Below are positions 40,607-50,409 of a stretch of DNA of 64,000 nucleotides, in pieces (within the stretch, counting starts at the first letter, position 1; each line of letters opens with the position of its first letter). Location of the stretch: assembly GCF_004331345.1 (NCBI RefSeq), contig NZ_SJJZ01000002.1, positions 186,001 to 250,000 of the forward strand, written 5' to 3'. The DNA comes from Kribbella soli (GTDB lineage Bacteria; Actinomycetota; Actinomycetes; Propionibacteriales; Kribbellaceae). The notes beneath the pieces were generated by a model that had not been told where the DNA came from, did not search any database, and saw only the letters and a list, made by a program, of their open reading frames with translations. The position numbers and the translations under genes were made by a program.

Positions 40607-42521
40607 CCTGGCCCGGTGCGACCTCGCGGCCGTCGACGGTGATCGTCGTACGACGGGACTCGATGGCCACCTCGATCGCGTGGCCGCGGTAGCTGAGGTT
40701 GCTGAGCCTGACGTTGCCTGGGGCAACTGGGCTTGGGGTGATAGTCAGGGAGCCGTCGGGGTGGGGATGGATGCCGAGGAGGCCGGTGAGGAGAGATTCT
40801 GCTCCCGTTAGACCGGCGATGATGTTGATGCGGCGGCCGGTGGCGGGTGCGCCGGGTTTGTCGGAGTAGTGGTCCTGAGGGAAGTACGGGTAGTGCTCGC
40901 CCATCCAGAGCAGGCGGCGTAGTACGTCCCAGGCGCGGTCGGGCTCGCCTTGTTCCCAGAGGGTGAGTGCGAGTTGCGGTGCCTCGCCGGTGTAGGCGCC
41001 GGCCCCGGACCAGTCGATGTCAGCCGTCTCGTAGTGCAGTGGATCCTCGGCGCTGACACTGCTGACGCCGTACTCGCCGAGGAACGCGCCCGGACGCAGG
41101 TGGCTGATCAGTGCTGCGGCGACGTCGAGTGGGCAGGCGCCGGCGCGAAGTACGTCGTACGCCTGGATCGAGTACGCGAGCTCCGTGTGGCCGTCCGGGT
41201 AGCGGCTGCGGAACCAACCAGCGTCGGCGTCCCACAGTTGCCGGATGACCTCGGTGCGGATCTGTTGTGCGGAATCCCGGAGCTCGGTGGTCGGCAGTGC
41301 GGCGCCGGAGAGGTCGGACAGGTCGGCGAGGGTGTCGAGGGCCCAGGCACGTTCGGCGTTGGGGCTCGCGACCACGTGCTCCCATCCGGTACTTCGCATC
41401 TCGAGCAGATTGCTCTGATCGCCATAGTCCCGCAGTACGCCGGTCTGGTCGTCCGGCTGGAATCGCTTGTCGAGCGCGATCACTACGTCGTACAGCCGTG
41501 ACACCAGCGTGGGATCGAGTGGACGTTCCGCGGCGGCGGCGCGGGCGAGGGAAACGAGAGACCAGCCGCTGTACGCGTAGGCGACGCCGAGGCCGGTGCC
41601 GTCTGGCGCGATCGCGTAGCGGTCGGTGAGGTCGGCGTCGAGGAACGACTCGATGGTGTCGACCAAGCTGTCGCCGAGCATCAGGCTGAGGAGGTTGGGT
41701 GCGTAGCCGCCGGTGTCCCACGCGTACGCGCAGAGCGCGCCACCGTCGAGGCCGGAGGTCGCGATGAACGGTTGGGTGACGAAGTCCGGGTGATCCCAGA
41801 AGCAGACCAGACCGCTGGCCAGCGAACGCCGGTAGTACTGCTCGAGGCCTGGGATGTCAGAGGTGAGCACCGGGAGCCGCCCGAGCACATCGGCCAAGGG
41901 GCCTGTCTGGGTGTCGGGTGGTGGCGTTTGTCCGCTGGGGCCTACTGTCAGGGTGAAGGTGATCTTGCCGTGGGGTGGGAGGGTGGCGGTCAGATCGCTG
42001 TGGTGGAAGGGGATTTCGTCGTCCGTGCCGGGGCCGGGTGGGACCCAGCCCCATTCGGAGAGCGGTACCCGGTGGGTCTTGGTGGGGGCGAGGTCGGGCT
42101 GGATCGACACCTCGTGCGTGTTGTTGGAGCGATTGGTCAGTGTCAGCGTGAGCTCGTAGCCGGCCGCGCCCGGAACGACCGTGGACTCGACGGCGAGCGA
42201 CGTCAGCCGACCGTCGGCGTACTGGTGGTACGTGCCGTGGCGGACCAGGCGGTCCGGCCGCCACGTGCCGCAGGCCGGAAGCAGTCCGCGATCCCCGGCA
42301 CCGGGTCGCGCTGCGTCGACGACCCGGCGGCCGTCGACCTCGAACGAGATCGTCAGCCGGCTGTCGGGCGCGGCCAGTGGGGGAGCGAACCAGGCGCCCA
42401 CGCCGCACACGGTGTTCGCGAGCTGCGTGACGGTTCCGGTCGCGCTGCGCACCCAGAGCTCGGCGGGCGGCGCCGCGCGGCGGAGGTCGAAGGAGAAGTC
42501 GTCGAGCGAGTACGGCGGCAT
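40590..42521 (-). CDS. Six-hairpin glycosidase-like protein
   Basis: A 643-residue protein beginning MPPYSLDDFSFDLRRAAPPA. The N-terminal beta-sandwich (about 1-210) is followed by an alpha/alpha-barrel (about 225-590) with WDHPDFVTQPFIATSGLDGG, AYAWDTGGYAPNLLS, RSRYPDGHTELAYSIQAYD and GEYGVSSVSAEDPLHY, then a C-terminal beta domain. This is a glycoside hydrolase of the six-hairpin superfamily; the family number and substrate are not clear. There is no signal peptide, so it would act on imported oligosaccharides. AGGAAGG lies 7 bp before ATG 42521. It is divergent from the LacI regulator. Confidence 0.8.
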   Translation of the reverse strand: MPPYSLDDFSFDLRRAAPPAELWVRSATGTVTQLANTVCGVGAWFAPPLAAPDSRLTISFEVDGRRVVDAARPGAGDRGLLPACGTWRPDRLVRHGTYHQYADGRLTSLAVESTVVPGAAGYELTLTLTNRSNNTHEVSIQPDLAPTKTHRVPLSEWGWVPPGPGTDDEIPFHHSDLTATLPPHGKITFTLTVGPSGQTPPPDTQTGPLADVLGRLPVLTSDIPGLEQYYRRSLASGLVCFWDHPDFVTQPFIATSGLDGGALCAYAWDTGGYAPNLLSLMLGDSLVDTIESFLDADLTDRYAIAPDGTGLGVAYAYSGWSLVSLARAAAAERPLDPTLVSRLYDVVIALDKRFQPDDQTGVLRDYGDQSNLLEMRSTGWEHVVASPNAERAWALDTLADLSDLSGAALPTTELRDSAQQIRTEVIRQLWDADAGWFRSRYPDGHTELAYSIQAYDVLRAGACPLDVAAALISHLRPGAFLGEYGVSSVSAEDPLHYETADIDWSGAGAYTGEAPQLALTLWEQGEPDRAWDVLRRLLWMGEHYPYFPQDHYSDKPGAPATGRRINIIAGLTGAESLLTGLLGIHPHPDGSLTITPSPVAPGNVRLSNLSYRGHAIEVAIESRRTTITVDGREVAPGQVIPPR

Positions 42522-42588
42522 GGGCGGCCTTCCTGATCTGCCGACAGCACGAGCCGCCCGCAGCCGAGTGCGCCGGGGCGGGCGTGGT

Positions 42589-42632
42589 GGACCGGTCCGG
42601 GCAGGTGATCCCGGCCTGCGTAGGACCGGTCC
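42589..42632. promoter_or_regulatory. Two GGACCGGTCC palindromes
   Basis: The 10-bp palindrome GGACCGGTCC occurs at 42589-42598 and again at 42623-42632, upstream of the glycosidase gene. Both share the GGACC/GGTCC core of the perfect site at 42754-42769 and are candidate LacI-type operators. Confidence 0.5.
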
Positions 42633-42753
42633 AACACGGTGAGGCGATCGTGGCACGAGGACGTCGTACGGCGCAATCCCCTGGCGGGAAACCGTTTTCG
42701 GGCGAGGTGTTGACGGGGTTGCGGGCCGCTGTTACGTTCCGGTGCACAAGCTC

Positions 42754-42769
42754 GTTGGACCAGTCCAAC
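42754..42769. promoter_or_regulatory. LacI-type operator upstream of the LacI gene
   Basis: GTTGGAC-CA-GTCCAAC: perfect 7-bp arms with a CA centre, 22 bp before the LacI start. The size and symmetry fit LacI-family sites and suggest autoregulation. Confidence 0.6.
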
Positions 42770-42791
42770 GGATCCTCAGGGAGGTGGCCGG

Positions 42792-43874
42792 ATGGCGAAG
42801 CTGACGATTCGTGACATCGCCGCGCTGTCCGGTGTCTCGAAGTCGACGGTCTCCTTGGTGCTGAACAACAGCCCGAAGGTGGACCCGGCGACGCGGCGGC
42901 ACGTGCTCGCGGTGATGCGCCGGAACCGGTACGTCCCGAGCTTCGCGGCGACCGCTCTGGCCAAGGGCAGCACGCGGCTGATCGGGATGGTCGTGCCGGG
43001 CCTGTCCTGGCACATGGTTGCCTCGATCAACATCGGCGTGGCCGCGGTGACCGAGCGCAGCGGGTTCGACATCATCCTGTACACCGCGACCAACGACCGG
43101 GACTACGGTTCACTGATCGACCGCATCCTCACGTCGAGCATGGTGTCCGGCCTACTCGTGGTCAGCCACGAGCAGCCGCTGGAACCGCTCGTCCAGCTGC
43201 ACTCCGACGGCCTGCCGGTCGTTCTCGTGAACACCATCGACGCCGATGTCGCGCTGCCGTCGGTCACCGCCGACAACTACGACGGCGCGCTGACGGCCAT
43301 GGACCACCTGCTCCAGCTGGGACACGAGCGCATCGCCTGTGTCCAGGGACGGATGGTCTACCGGTGCTGCCAGGACCGCTACCGCGGTTACCTGGACGCG
43401 CTCCGGTCGGCCGGCATCCAGCCCGATCCCGAGCTCACCAAACCCGGTGACTTCCTGCCCGAGCAGATCCGCGCCCGTTCGCGGGAGCTGTTCGCGCTGC
43501 CCCCGGACCAGCGGCCGACCGCCGTGTTCGCGCACTCGGACGTGACGGCGTACGCCGTGATGACCGCCGCGGCCGAGGCCGGACTGCGGGTCCCGGAGGA
43601 CGTCTCGGTGATCGGTTTCGACGACATCGAGTCGGCGGCCCAGATCCGGCCGCCGCTGACCACCATCCAGCAGCCGTTCGTCGACATGGGCAAGCGCGCC
43701 GCCGAGATGCTGCTCGAGGCGATCGGCCCTGCAGACGACGTACCCGAAGAAGAGCCGGCAGACGAGCGGCCACGGCTCGTGATGCCGACCAGCTTGATCG
43801 TCCGGGCGAGTTGCGGGCCGGTGCCCGTGACCCGATCCCCGCGCGGACGTTCGCAGACGACCTCCAAGGCCTGA
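42792..43874 (+). CDS. LacI-family transcriptional regulator
   Basis: A 360-residue repressor. The N-terminal helix-turn-helix is TIRDIAALSGVSKSTVSLVL (about 5-24) with hinge ATALAKGSTRLIGMVVP; the periplasmic-binding-like domain follows (DGALTAMDHLLQLGHERIAC, DVSVIGFDDIESAAQIRPPL). The C-terminus is extended by about 30 basic residues. It is divergent from the six-hairpin glycosidase and upstream of the xylanase/transporter genes, with operator-like palindromes on its upstream side, so it is probably the local regulator of xylan use. Confidence 0.92.
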   Translation: MAKLTIRDIAALSGVSKSTVSLVLNNSPKVDPATRRHVLAVMRRNRYVPSFAATALAKGSTRLIGMVVPGLSWHMVASINIGVAAVTERSGFDIILYTATNDRDYGSLIDRILTSSMVSGLLVVSHEQPLEPLVQLHSDGLPVVLVNTIDADVALPSVTADNYDGALTAMDHLLQLGHERIACVQGRMVYRCCQDRYRGYLDALRSAGIQPDPELTKPGDFLPEQIRARSRELFALPPDQRPTAVFAHSDVTAYAVMTAAAEAGLRVPEDVSVIGFDDIESAAQIRPPLTTIQQPFVDMGKRAAEMLLEAIGPADDVPEEEPADERPRLVMPTSLIVRASCGPVPVTRSPRGRSQTTSKA

Positions 43875-43988
43875 TCCGTACCGGATCGAGGTCCCGCCCG
43901 ACCGCCCGATCGCAGCAGTCCCCGTTCAGGACCCCGGCGTACCGCCGGTGGGTCCGCGCTGCTGTGCGCCCTCTGGAAGGAACGTCCA

Positions 43989-46900
43989 GTGATCAGAAAA
44001 CTGGCCACCGGGGTGACCGTCGCTCTGGTCGCGGCCGTCGCAGTGGTCGCGGTCCAGCCCGCTGCGCGCGCCGACGCCGCCCCCGTCGAAGTCCTCCCGA
44101 CCGATGCCGTCGCCAACTTCACCGAGTTCAAGAGCCTCCCGGCCGACGCGACCCAGCAGGTCCCGATCACCGGCAACCCCAACTTCACCAAGGCCCTCCA
44201 GATCGCCGTTCCGAACGGGCCGCAGAGTCCCGGTCTCGACGGCGAGTACGAGATCACGCTCGGCGTACCGGCCGCAGCGACCGTGACCGAAGGCGATGCG
44301 CTCGTCGCCACGCTCTGGGCACGGTCGATCTCGCCGTCGGCCGGCAACGCCCACGTGGTGTTCGAGACCGACGGGTCGCCGTACAAGAAGTCGCTCAACG
44401 CCGCGCTGCGGTACGGCACCGAATGGCAGAAGTTCCAGTTCCCGTTCCGCGCCACCACGACGTACACGGCCGGGACCACGACCGCGGCGCATCTGAACCT
44501 CTGGCTCGGGTACGGCGCGCAGACGTTCCAGATCGCCGGCGTCTCCGTGCAGAACTGGGGCCCCGGTACGCCGGCCGGCTACCCGCAGGTGACGTACGAC
44601 GGCCGGGACGCGAACGCGGCCTGGCGTACGGCGGCCAACGCGCGGATCGACCAGTACCGGAAGGGGAATCTCGCGGTCTCGGTCGTCGACCCGGCCGGCA
44701 ACCCGGTCAGCGGGGCGACTGTTTCCGCCGTGCAGCAGACCAGCGCTTTCAAGTTCGGCGCTGCGTCGGACGGGTCGCGGCTGATCGGTGATCCGTCCAG
44801 CGGGATCAGTGCGGCAGACCTCGCGCAGTACCAGAGCAAGGCCTCGACGATCTTCAATCAAGGGGCCCTGGGCAACAACCTGAAGTGGAACCACTGGGAG
44901 AACCCGACCGAACGCGACACGATCACGCTCCCCGCGATGCAGTGGATGCGCGAACGCGGGCTCCGGATCCGCGGTCACAACCTGGTGTGGCCGTCGTGGG
45001 GATACCTGCCACCCGACCTGAGTACGCTGCAGAACGACCCGGCCGCGTTGCGGACCCGTGTCAACAACCACGTCCTGGACGAGGCCGGCGCGCTGGCCGG
45101 GATCGTCGACGAGTGGGACGTGGTGAACGAGCCGTACTCGGAGCACAGCCTGCAGGACATCCTCGGGCCGAACGAGATCGCGTCCTGGTTCCAGCTCGCG
45201 CACCAGGCGGACCCGAACGCGAAGCTCGCCCTCAACGACTACGGCCTGGTCGAGAACAACGGCTGGGAGACACGTCACCGCGACCACGTGTACGGCATCG
45301 TGCAGTCGCTCAAGGCCGCCGGCGCACCGATCGACCTCGTCGGCTTCGAGAGCCACTTCAACGGGGTGCAGCTGACATCACCCGACGACCTGCTGTCGAT
45401 CGTGGACCAGTTCGCCGGGCTCGGTGTGAAGGTCGCGATCACGGAGTTCGACGTGGACACCGACGACCTGCAGCTGCAGGCGGACTACACCCGCGACTTC
45501 ATGACCGCGATGTTCTCGAACCCGAACGTGAACCAGATCAGCAACTTCGGCCTCTGGACGAAGAACATCTACAACCCCCGGGTCGCGCTCTACAACGACG
45601 ATTGGTCGCCCAAGCCGAACGCACTCGTGTGGGAGGACCTGATCACTCGCCAGTGGCACACGAGCGCGAGCGGTCAGACGAGCGCGGCCGGAACGTACGG
45701 AACGCGCGGTTTCCTCGGTGACTACCTGGTGACAGTCACCGTGAACGGCGTGTCCAAACAGGTCAAGGTCGCGATGCCGACCACGGCCGGAGCGTCGGTC
45801 AAGGTGACCGCCGACGGCATCGCCACCACCGTGCGCACGGATCAGCCGAACCCGATCGGCGACGGCGACTTCGAGAGTGGCACCCGCGGCTGGACGCCAC
45901 TCGGCACCGGCCCTGCGACCGCGACGAACGCACACAGCGGTCACACCGCCTTGTCGCTGAGCCCGGGCTCCGGCGTCACACAGAACCTGACTGGCATCAC
46001 CCCGGGCACGAGCTACCTGCTGTCGGGCTGGGGGAGGCTGAACGGCGGCGGCACCCAGTGCTACGTCGGCGTGCGTGGGGGTGCGACCGCAGGTACGCCG
46101 ACCTTCCAATACGTCCTGTCGTATGCCGACGAGCGCGCCTACACACAGAAGCTGGCCGCCTTCACGCCACCGACAGGGACGAAGTGGGTCCAGGCGTTCG
46201 CCTGGTCGAACCCCGGTACGACCTCGACCGAGTGCACCCTCGACGACCTCGCCATCACACCCACGGACGGCACGCCACCTCCGGCCCAGGGTCCGCCGAC
46301 GACAGCGCCTTACCTGCCGACGCCTTCGGTGCTCGCCAACGGGTCGTTGGAGAACCAGTCGAACACCACGGGCTGGTACTGCCTGGGGACGTGCACGTTG
46401 AAGAACGCGTCGACGACTCCACAGGCCGGCAGTGGTGATCTCTCGGTGACTGCCAGGGCGGCCGCGTGGGCCGGTCCGGCGCAGGGTGTGTCGGTGGTGA
46501 ACGGCGGTCTGTACGACTCGTCGGCATGGGTGCGCCTGGCCAGTGGTTCGGACACCGCGATGGTGAGTCTGAAGCTCACTACCTCGACCGGGTCGACCAC
46601 GGTCCGCCTCGGCACGGCTCCAGTCACAAGCACCGGGTGGACCCAACTGTCGGCCGCCAACGCCCAGGTGAGCTGGACCGGCACGCTGACCAAGGCCGAG
46701 TGGTGGGTCAGTACGACGACCGGTGCCGGCGACCTGCTCGTGGACGATGCGTCCTTCGCTCCGATGGCGAAGACCGTCACCGATCCGGGCACCGGCCCTG
46801 CGGAGACCACGTTCAACCCGGTGCAGCCGACCGCGGCCTGCATCGTCCACAACACCGGCGGCAACACGTATACGGCGTACTTCGGGTACTCCAACGCGAA

Positions 46901-47096
46901 CAACTACTACATCCCGGTCCCCGTCGGCGCGGACAACGCGTTCAGCCCCGGACCGTCCGATCGCGGCCAGACGGTCTCGTTTCTGCCCTTTCAGCGACCG
47001 CGGCGCGTGGCGGTCACCTGGGACGGCAGCCCACTCACCTGGCGGCTCGGCGCACTGACCCAGACCGCGTCGTCGACCACGCCGGTCTGCAGCTAA
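43989..47096 (+). CDS. Secreted multidomain GH10 endo-1,4-beta-xylanase
   Basis: A 1035-residue exported enzyme that cuts xylan. The signal peptide is about 1-28. A carbohydrate-binding-like beta domain covers about 35-205; the GH10 catalytic domain is about 250-555 with the acid/base Glu in DEWDVVNEPY (Glu 381) and the nucleophile in AITEFDVDT (Glu 486). Two further beta-sandwich modules of CBM4/9 type start near 620 (DGDFESGTRGWTPLG) and 780 (LANGSLENQSNTTGWYCLG). The last 85 residues (about 950-1035, HNTGGNTYTAYFGYSNANNY) form a short repeat-type domain found in actinobacterial secreted proteins. It is followed 18 bp later by the transporter genes. Confidence 0.93.
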   Translation: MIRKLATGVTVALVAAVAVVAVQPAARADAAPVEVLPTDAVANFTEFKSLPADATQQVPITGNPNFTKALQIAVPNGPQSPGLDGEYEITLGVPAAATVTEGDALVATLWARSISPSAGNAHVVFETDGSPYKKSLNAALRYGTEWQKFQFPFRATTTYTAGTTTAAHLNLWLGYGAQTFQIAGVSVQNWGPGTPAGYPQVTYDGRDANAAWRTAANARIDQYRKGNLAVSVVDPAGNPVSGATVSAVQQTSAFKFGAASDGSRLIGDPSSGISAADLAQYQSKASTIFNQGALGNNLKWNHWENPTERDTITLPAMQWMRERGLRIRGHNLVWPSWGYLPPDLSTLQNDPAALRTRVNNHVLDEAGALAGIVDEWDVVNEPYSEHSLQDILGPNEIASWFQLAHQADPNAKLALNDYGLVENNGWETRHRDHVYGIVQSLKAAGAPIDLVGFESHFNGVQLTSPDDLLSIVDQFAGLGVKVAITEFDVDTDDLQLQADYTRDFMTAMFSNPNVNQISNFGLWTKNIYNPRVALYNDDWSPKPNALVWEDLITRQWHTSASGQTSAAGTYGTRGFLGDYLVTVTVNGVSKQVKVAMPTTAGASVKVTADGIATTVRTDQPNPIGDGDFESGTRGWTPLGTGPATATNAHSGHTALSLSPGSGVTQNLTGITPGTSYLLSGWGRLNGGGTQCYVGVRGGATAGTPTFQYVLSYADERAYTQKLAAFTPPTGTKWVQAFAWSNPGTTSTECTLDDLAITPTDGTPPPAQGPPTTAPYLPTPSVLANGSLENQSNTTGWYCLGTCTLKNASTTPQAGSGDLSVTARAAAWAGPAQGVSVVNGGLYDSSAWVRLASGSDTAMVSLKLTTSTGSTTVRLGTAPVTSTGWTQLSAANAQVSWTGTLTKAEWWVSTTTGAGDLLVDDASFAPMAKTVTDPGTGPAETTFNPVQPTAACIVHNTGGNTYTAYFGYSNANNYYIPVPVGADNAFSPGPSDRGQTVSFLPFQRPRRVAVTWDGSPLTWRLGALTQTASSTTPVCS

Positions 47097-47114
47097 GTCA
47101 CTGGAGGAACACTC

Positions 47115-48581
47115 ATGTCATCACGCATCTCACGACGGACACTGCTCCGCGGGGCGGCCGGCCTGGCCGGCGCCGGGGCACTGGCCGGCTGCTCGTCGGA
47201 CGGCGACGCCAAGGGATCGAAGGCTGCGACGACCATCACGTACTGGGACTGGTACGCCAGCCAGGCCGGCTGGGTCGACAAGGAGATCAAGCTGTTCCAG
47301 GAGGCCAATCCCGGGATCGCGGTCAAGAAGACCACACAGGTCAGCGACAAGTACGCCGACCTGGTGTCGCTGGCGTACCGGAGCAGCAACGCGCCGGACA
47401 TCCTGATGGTGCCGAAGAGCCCGCAGCTCAGCCAGCAGATCTCGCAGAGCTGGCTCATGCCGCTCGACAAGTGGGCGACCGACTCCTGGCAGGGACGGTT
47501 CCCGGAGAACAGTTTCGTCGAGGGCGTGGATGTCTTCAGCGGGAAGGTCTACACGGCGCCGTTCGCCGCGCCGGCTCCGTCGCTGCAGCTGTACGTCCAC
47601 CACGGTGTGTTCAAGGACGCGGGGCTGACGAACGCCGACGGCAGCGTGAAGCTCCCGAAGACCTGGGACGACGTCACCAGCGCTGCGGAGGCGATCGCGT
47701 CGAAGAGCGGCGGCAAGGTTGCGCCGTTCGGATTCGGCAACTCGACGAACACGACCCTGGCCTGGTGGCTGGATCTGTTCGTCCGCGGCGCCGGTACCCC
47801 GGGTGGCGCGGCGGTCGGCGGGATCGACGGGATGGACTACCGGGTCGGCAAGTGGACGTTCGGCACGGACCGGAACTACCTGGACGTCATCAACCTGCTG
47901 CTCGAGTGGAAGAACAAGAACTGGTTCTACCCGAACTCGATGAGCATCTCCGACGAGCAGGCACGCGCCTTCTTCGAACGCGGCCGGTTCGGGATGACCG
48001 TCGGCGGTGTCTGGAACCAGCCGGAGTGGACCAAGCACAAGTTCACCGACTACAGCCTGGTCACGCTGCCGACGCCGTCGGCCGGTGATCCGAAGGCGCT
48101 GTTCTACGGCCCGCCCGGCGGGAAGTTCGTCGCGGTCAACGCGAAGACGCCGCATGCCGACGAGGCATGGGCGTGGTTCGACTGGCTGTACAGCCCCGAC
48201 GCGGGGAGGCGGTGGGTCGAGCAGGGGCAGGGGCTTTCGGTGTACGCGAAGAACAACGATCCGAAGAGCGTGACCTTCGCGCCGTTCGCGCAGTACGTCG
48301 CGATGTCCGGCGCGGCCGTCGTCGGGCCGCAGCCGACGATCCGGAACCCGAAGGTGTCGGCCGTTCAGCTGCCCGGGGTGAAGCCGGACATCAACGACGT
48401 ACTCGCCGGCGTCTACACCGGCCAGCTGAAGGATCCGCAGGCCGCGCTGAACGAGCTGACGGACAAGATGAACCAGGCGCTCGGCGACGCGATCACGAAG
48501 GCGCCCGGAGTCAGCGCGAAGGACTTCACGTTCGCCGACTGGGACCTGACCAAGCCCTACACCACCAAGCCGGGCGCCTGA
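47115..48581 (+). CDS. Sugar ABC transporter substrate-binding lipoprotein (CUT1)
   Basis: A 488-residue extracellular solute-binding protein. The N-terminus combines a twin-arginine motif (SRRTLLRG) and a lipobox (LAGC, Cys 26), so it is probably Tat-exported and lipid-anchored. The mature part opens TTITYWDWYASQAGWVDKEI and later has GGVWNQPEW and WAWFDWLYSPDAGRRWVEQG, family-1-type features for oligosaccharides. The context (xylanase upstream) suggests xylo-oligosaccharides. Its stop overlaps the next start (TGATG). Confidence 0.93.
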   Translation: MSSRISRRTLLRGAAGLAGAGALAGCSSDGDAKGSKAATTITYWDWYASQAGWVDKEIKLFQEANPGIAVKKTTQVSDKYADLVSLAYRSSNAPDILMVPKSPQLSQQISQSWLMPLDKWATDSWQGRFPENSFVEGVDVFSGKVYTAPFAAPAPSLQLYVHHGVFKDAGLTNADGSVKLPKTWDDVTSAAEAIASKSGGKVAPFGFGNSTNTTLAWWLDLFVRGAGTPGGAAVGGIDGMDYRVGKWTFGTDRNYLDVINLLLEWKNKNWFYPNSMSISDEQARAFFERGRFGMTVGGVWNQPEWTKHKFTDYSLVTLPTPSAGDPKALFYGPPGGKFVAVNAKTPHADEAWAWFDWLYSPDAGRRWVEQGQGLSVYAKNNDPKSVTFAPFAQYVAMSGAAVVGPQPTIRNPKVSAVQLPGVKPDINDVLAGVYTGQLKDPQAALNELTDKMNQALGDAITKAPGVSAKDFTFADWDLTKPYTTKPGA

Positions 48582-49573
48582 TGGTGATGACCGCCACGGT
48601 CCGCGAGGACGTCGCCCGCTCCGAGCCACCGCGCTCGGCCGGGCGGCGTCGCGCGCGCCGCCGGACCTACCTGTGGTCGTACGTGTACCTGGCACCGATG
48701 ATGGTGCTCTTGCTGGTGTTCGTGGTGTACCCGATCATCGCCTCGCTCGGGTACACCTTCTACAAGTGGGACGGCATCGGCGATCCGTCCGACTTCGTGG
48801 GGCTGGACAACTTCCGCCAGATCGTCCACGACAGCATCTTCTGGCGGTCGCTCGGACACACCTTCGTGTACGCCGCGTTCGTCGTACCGATCCAGCTGGT
48901 ACTGGCGTTGGCGCTGGCGCTCGTGCTGAACAACAAGAAGTTGCGGTTCGCGTCGTTCTACCGCACGTTGTTCTTCCTGCCGGTCGTCACGTCCGCCGCG
49001 GTGATCGGTGTCGTGATCCAGCTGCTCGTGTCGAACTTCGGTGACTCGATCAACTCGGTTCTGCTGAAGTTGCACATCATCCACCAGCACGTCGACTGGC
49101 TGGGGGATCCGCACTTCGCGCTCGGGATCATCATCCTGGTCGGGATCTGGCACACGTTCGGCTACAACCTCGTGTACTTCCTCGCGGGCCTGCAGACCAT
49201 CCCGGAGGAGCTGTACGAAGCCGCCCGGTTGGACGGTGCGGGGCGGTTCGCGACGTTCCGGTACATCACGATCCCGATGCTGCGCGCGGTTGGCGTGGTG
49301 ATCGTGATCCTCGCGGTGATCGGGACGTTTCAGATCTTCGACCTCGTCCAGGTGCTGACCAGCGGCGGGCCGTTCTTCGCCACCGAGGTCGTGAACACGT
49401 ACATCTACCACCTGGCGTTCGGCGGGAGTAACGCGAACGCAGTACAACCGGACATCGGCCTCGCCTCGGCGGCGTCCTTCGTGTACGGCGTACTGCTCAT
49501 CGCGTTCTCGGTCGTGCAGGTCGTCGTACTGCGCTCGCTCGCAAAGCGCCGCGGGACCGGAGGTCTGGCATGA
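48581..49573 (+). CDS. Sugar ABC transporter permease (MalF-type)
   Basis: A 330-residue permease. A basic N-terminal tail (GRRRARRRTYLW) precedes six membrane helices. The coupling (EAA) loop is EELYEAARLDGAGRFATFRY, followed by ITIPML. ATG 48581 overlaps the binding-protein stop. It pairs with the next permease; no ATPase gene is present in the cluster, so a shared MsiK-type ATPase elsewhere is expected. Confidence 0.93.
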   Translation: MVMTATVREDVARSEPPRSAGRRRARRRTYLWSYVYLAPMMVLLLVFVVYPIIASLGYTFYKWDGIGDPSDFVGLDNFRQIVHDSIFWRSLGHTFVYAAFVVPIQLVLALALALVLNNKKLRFASFYRTLFFLPVVTSAAVIGVVIQLLVSNFGDSINSVLLKLHIIHQHVDWLGDPHFALGIIILVGIWHTFGYNLVYFLAGLQTIPEELYEAARLDGAGRFATFRYITIPMLRAVGVVIVILAVIGTFQIFDLVQVLTSGGPFFATEVVNTYIYHLAFGGSNANAVQPDIGLASAASFVYGVLLIAFSVVQVVVLRSLAKRRGTGGLA

Positions 49574-50400
49574 CGCGCCGCCGGGCGGTGACCGCGATGA
49601 CGCATGTCGCGCTGCTGGTCAGTGGGCTCGCGTGGCTGTATCCGTTGTTCTGGGCGCTCGGGAGCTCGCTGAAGAGCGACGACGACTTCTTCACCGACGG
49701 GCTGAATCCGATGCCGTCGCACTTCCTCTGGGCGAACTACCTGAACGCCTGGCGGGAGGCCTCGTTCGGCCGGTACTTCATGAACACAATTCTGATCACC
49801 TTAGGCACGGTAGTGATCACGTTAGTAGTCACTTCCTGCGCGGGATACGTACTTGCCCGCACCCGGTTCCCGGGGCGTGGGTTCTGTCTGGGGCTGGTGT
49901 CCGCGACGCTGTTCCTGCCGCACGGGTACACGATCATCCCGGTGTTCGACCTGATGCAACGGCTGCATCTGCTGAACAGCCTGTGGTCGGTGATCATCGT
50001 CCAGGCGTCCGGGGGAGTGGTCTTCGGAACGTTCCTGTTCATGGGGTACTTCATGGCCGTCGACCGCGAGCTCGAGGACGCCGCCCAGGTCGACGGCGCA
50101 AACTTCCACCAGACGTTCGCGCGGATCATGCTGCCGCTGTCCGGCCCGATGCTGGCCACGGTCGGGCTGTTCACCGCGATCACCGCGTGGAACAGCTTCT
50201 TCATCCCGCTGGTGTTCACGCTCGGCCGGCCCGAGCTGCGCACGCTGGCGATCGGTATGTACGCGTTCATCGGCGAGAACTCGACCGAGTGGACGCTGCT
50301 CTGCGCGGGGACCGTCATCACGCTCGCGCCGATCATCCTGCTCTTCGTTCTCCTGCAGCGCTTCTTCGTCAACGGCCTGGCCGGCGCGGTCAAGCAATAG
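49570..50400 (+). CDS. Sugar ABC transporter permease (MalG-type)
   Basis: A 276-residue permease with six helices. The EAA loop is ELEDAAQVDGANFHQTFARI, then MLPLSGPML. ATG 49570 overlaps the previous stop (ATGA). Homologous MalG-type subunits end in a short basic tail, here QRFFVNGLAGAVKQ. It is followed after 9 bp by the Gfo/Idh/MocA gene. Confidence 0.93.
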   Translation: MTRRRAVTAMTHVALLVSGLAWLYPLFWALGSSLKSDDDFFTDGLNPMPSHFLWANYLNAWREASFGRYFMNTILITLGTVVITLVVTSCAGYVLARTRFPGRGFCLGLVSATLFLPHGYTIIPVFDLMQRLHLLNSLWSVIIVQASGGVVFGTFLFMGYFMAVDRELEDAAQVDGANFHQTFARIMLPLSGPMLATVGLFTAITAWNSFFIPLVFTLGRPELRTLAIGMYAFIGENSTEWTLLCAGTVITLAPIILLFVLLQRFFVNGLAGAVKQ

Positions 50401-50409
50401 GGGGTTCAC

